A DNA stretch of 7,336 bases from DATJZH01 sp035499215 (GTDB lineage Bacteria > Actinomycetota > Actinomycetes > Streptosporangiales > Streptosporangiaceae). The stretch covers positions 1 to 7,336 of the forward strand of contig DATJZH010000220.1 in the NCBI GenBank assembly GCA_035499215.1. Direction: 5' to 3'. Below the pieces are notes generated by a model. It was given only the letters and a program-made list of their open reading frames with translations. It was not told where the DNA came from and ran no database searches. Shown piece by piece: positions 5,850 to 7,336 of this stretch. The stretch's first letter is position 1; each line of letters begins with the position of its first letter. A program made the translations under genes and the position numbers.

Positions 5850-7313
5850 ATGAGCATAACGAGTACCGCAGTCGATGCTGACTGCCGGCCGGAGGCTGAT
5901 AAGCGCTCAGACGGGCGCGCGCGAGCATGGGCAAGTGCTTACCTTCGCCGCGCAGCGGCAGCCGACTGCGCTTGTGCCCTAGCGGCTGGCTTGCTGGCGA
6001 CGCAGGCCCGCTTCGGGATGCAGGGCTACCTGCCGATCACTTACCTGTGTCTTACTGCTGCGCTGCCCGTCCTGTGGTGGGGGTCACTGGTGTTAGCCGG
6101 CGCATATGATCCCCGGTTCATCGGGCTCGGCTCCGACGAGTTTCGCCGCATTCTCAACGCCGTGCTCAGCCTGACCGCGGCGATTGCCGTGCTCTCCTAC
6201 TCCGCGAAGCTCGACCTCGCGCGCGGCTACATGGCGATCGCCGTGCCATCCGCCGCGGGCCTTGACCTGCTGGTGAGATATCGCCTCCGCAAGCATCTGC
6301 ACAAGCTGCGCGGGCGTGGCGCCTGCACCCAGCGCGTGGTTGCGGTAGGCCACGCGGCGGCTGTCGCCGACCTGGTCACTGCCCTTGGCCGCAACAGCTA
6401 CCACGGTCTGTCGGTGGTCGCTGCCTGCCTGGCCGGAGCGGTCAGGCCCGGTAATGTGGCGGACGTCCCGGTGGCCGGGGACCTCAGCAGCGTCACCGCG
6501 GCCGTGGGCAGTTTCGGTGCCGATACGGTTGCGGTACTCGCCTGCCCCGAGATGGACGGCAGGCGCCTGCGTGAGCTGGCCTGGGACCTGGAGAAGACCG
6601 GCACTGACCTGTGCGTCGCACCGGCGCTGCTCGACGTGGCCGGGCCGAGAACCACCATCCGACCGGTTGCCGGGCTGCCGCTGCTGCACGTTGACCACGC
6701 AGAGCTGGCTGGCGGGAAGCAGGTCCTCAAGAGCGTATTCGACCGGGCATTCGCTGCGACGGCGCTGATCCTGCTGGCTCCGCTATTCGCCGCCATAGCT
6801 CTCGTGATCAAGCTCACCGATCCCGGGCCGGTGTTCTTCCGGCAGACGAGGGTCGGCAAGGACGGAAGTGACTTCACAGTCTACAAGTTCCGGACCATGG
6901 TCGTCGACGCCGAACAGCGGAAGCTGGTACTCGGCTCGTGCAACGAGGCGAGCGGGGTGCTGTTCAAAATCCGCCAGGACCCGCGCGTCACCCGTCCTGG
7001 TGCATGGCTGCGCCGCTGGTCTCTCGACGAGCTTCCGCAGCTGGTCAATATCCTGCTCGGTGACATGTCACTGGTCGGGCCCAGGCCAGCGCTGCCGAAT
7101 GAGGCCGCGCTCTACGGTTATCACATGCGGCGCCGACTCGCGGTGCGGCCAGGCATCACCGGCCTATGGCAGATCAACGGGAGGTCGGATTTGCCATGGG
7201 AAGAGGCGGAAAGGCTCGATCTGCGTTACGTGGAGAACTGGTCGTTCGCTCTTGATATGCAGATTCTCTGGAAGACAGGGTCAGCGATCATCCGCGGGTC
7301 GGGTGCGTACTGA
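5850..7313 (+). CDS. Polyprenyl-phosphate sugar-1-phosphate transferase (exopolysaccharide initiating enzyme)
   Basis: A 487-residue large phosphoglycosyl transferase of the bacterial sugar transferase family (WbaP/CpsE/GumD type). It transfers a sugar-1-phosphate from a UDP-sugar to undecaprenyl phosphate, the first membrane step of exopolysaccharide assembly. Seen: four hydrophobic segments (about 35-52, 62-83, 101-118, 126-143), a Rossmann-like middle domain (about 160-280, QRVVAVGHAA), then the catalytic domain. The latter has a membrane re-entrant helix (about 299-322), DPGPVFFRQTRVG at 324-336, YKFRTM at 345-350, the catalytic Asp-Glu dyad D393-E394 in SLDELPQL, GDMSLVGPRP at 404-413 and the C-terminal RPGITGLWQINGRSDLPW and DLRYVENW. 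I chose the ATG at 5850, preceded by GGGGAAG, over a TTG at 5715 that would add 45 residues without family character. Full length and intact. The sugar cannot be deduced from the sequence. Confidence 0.93.
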   Translation: MSITSTAVDADCRPEADKRSDGRARAWASAYLRRAAAADCACALAAGLLATQARFGMQGYLPITYLCLTAALPVLWWGSLVLAGAYDPRFIGLGSDEFRRILNAVLSLTAAIAVLSYSAKLDLARGYMAIAVPSAAGLDLLVRYRLRKHLHKLRGRGACTQRVVAVGHAAAVADLVTALGRNSYHGLSVVAACLAGAVRPGNVADVPVAGDLSSVTAAVGSFGADTVAVLACPEMDGRRLRELAWDLEKTGTDLCVAPALLDVAGPRTTIRPVAGLPLLHVDHAELAGGKQVLKSVFDRAFAATALILLAPLFAAIALVIKLTDPGPVFFRQTRVGKDGSDFTVYKFRTMVVDAEQRKLVLGSCNEASGVLFKIRQDPRVTRPGAWLRRWSLDELPQLVNILLGDMSLVGPRPALPNEAALYGYHMRRRLAVRPGITGLWQINGRSDLPWEEAERLDLRYVENWSFALDMQILWKTGSAIIRGSGAY

Positions 7314-7315
7314 CT

Positions 7316-7327
7316 GCCAGCGCTGGC
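7316..7327. repeat. Perfect 12-bp palindrome just after the sugar transferase stop
   Basis: GCCAGCGCTGGC begins two bases after the stop codon and is followed by further GC-rich symmetry (GGCGCGCC) at the window edge. It may be the start of a terminator hairpin, but the sequence ends before a U-run or a following gene could be seen. Confidence 0.3.
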
Positions 7328-7336
7328 GCGCCGGCC

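Overview
The window is GC-rich DNA with actinomycete character: GTG as well as ATG starts, Ala/Arg/Gly-rich proteins, short AT-rich islands only between genes, and a response regulator whose closest recognisable relative is mycobacterial DevR/DosR. I read it as chromosome of a high-GC actinomycetote; genus cannot be fixed from the sequence alone. No tRNA, rRNA, insertion sequence, integrase or CRISPR array is visible.

Layout. On the minus strand at the left edge lies the 5' part of an exported protein (1-368, C-terminus outside the window). It is preceded by a leader with two nested or consecutive hairpins (441-537). Upstream of that, also on the minus strand, is a NarL/FixJ-type response regulator of the DevR/DosR type (650-1414). 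A 224-bp divergent spacer with an AT-rich inverted repeat separates it from a two-gene plus-strand operon. That operon encodes a receiver-DHp protein with an eroded ATPase domain (1639-2769) and, overlapping it, a soluble PAS hybrid histidine kinase with a C-terminal receiver (2751-4361). After a 252-bp spacer comes a family 2 glycosyltransferase (4614-5552). After a further 297-bp spacer comes a large polyprenyl-phosphate sugar-1-phosphate transferase (5850-7313).

How the genes may work together. The three signalling genes carry every part of a multistep phosphorelay: a kinase that can autophosphorylate (H170) with its own receiver (D467), an intermediate protein with a receiver (D54) and an HisKA_3-like histidine (H182) but apparently no ATP-binding residues, and a DNA-binding output regulator (D68). 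This is inference from domain content and gene order; it is the most interesting feature of the window. The two right-hand genes look like the start of an exopolysaccharide or cell-surface glycan locus: the sugar transferase would load the first sugar onto the lipid carrier and the glycosyltransferase would add a later one. The exported protein on the left may also belong to the cell surface. Whether the relay controls the glycan genes is not shown by the sequence.
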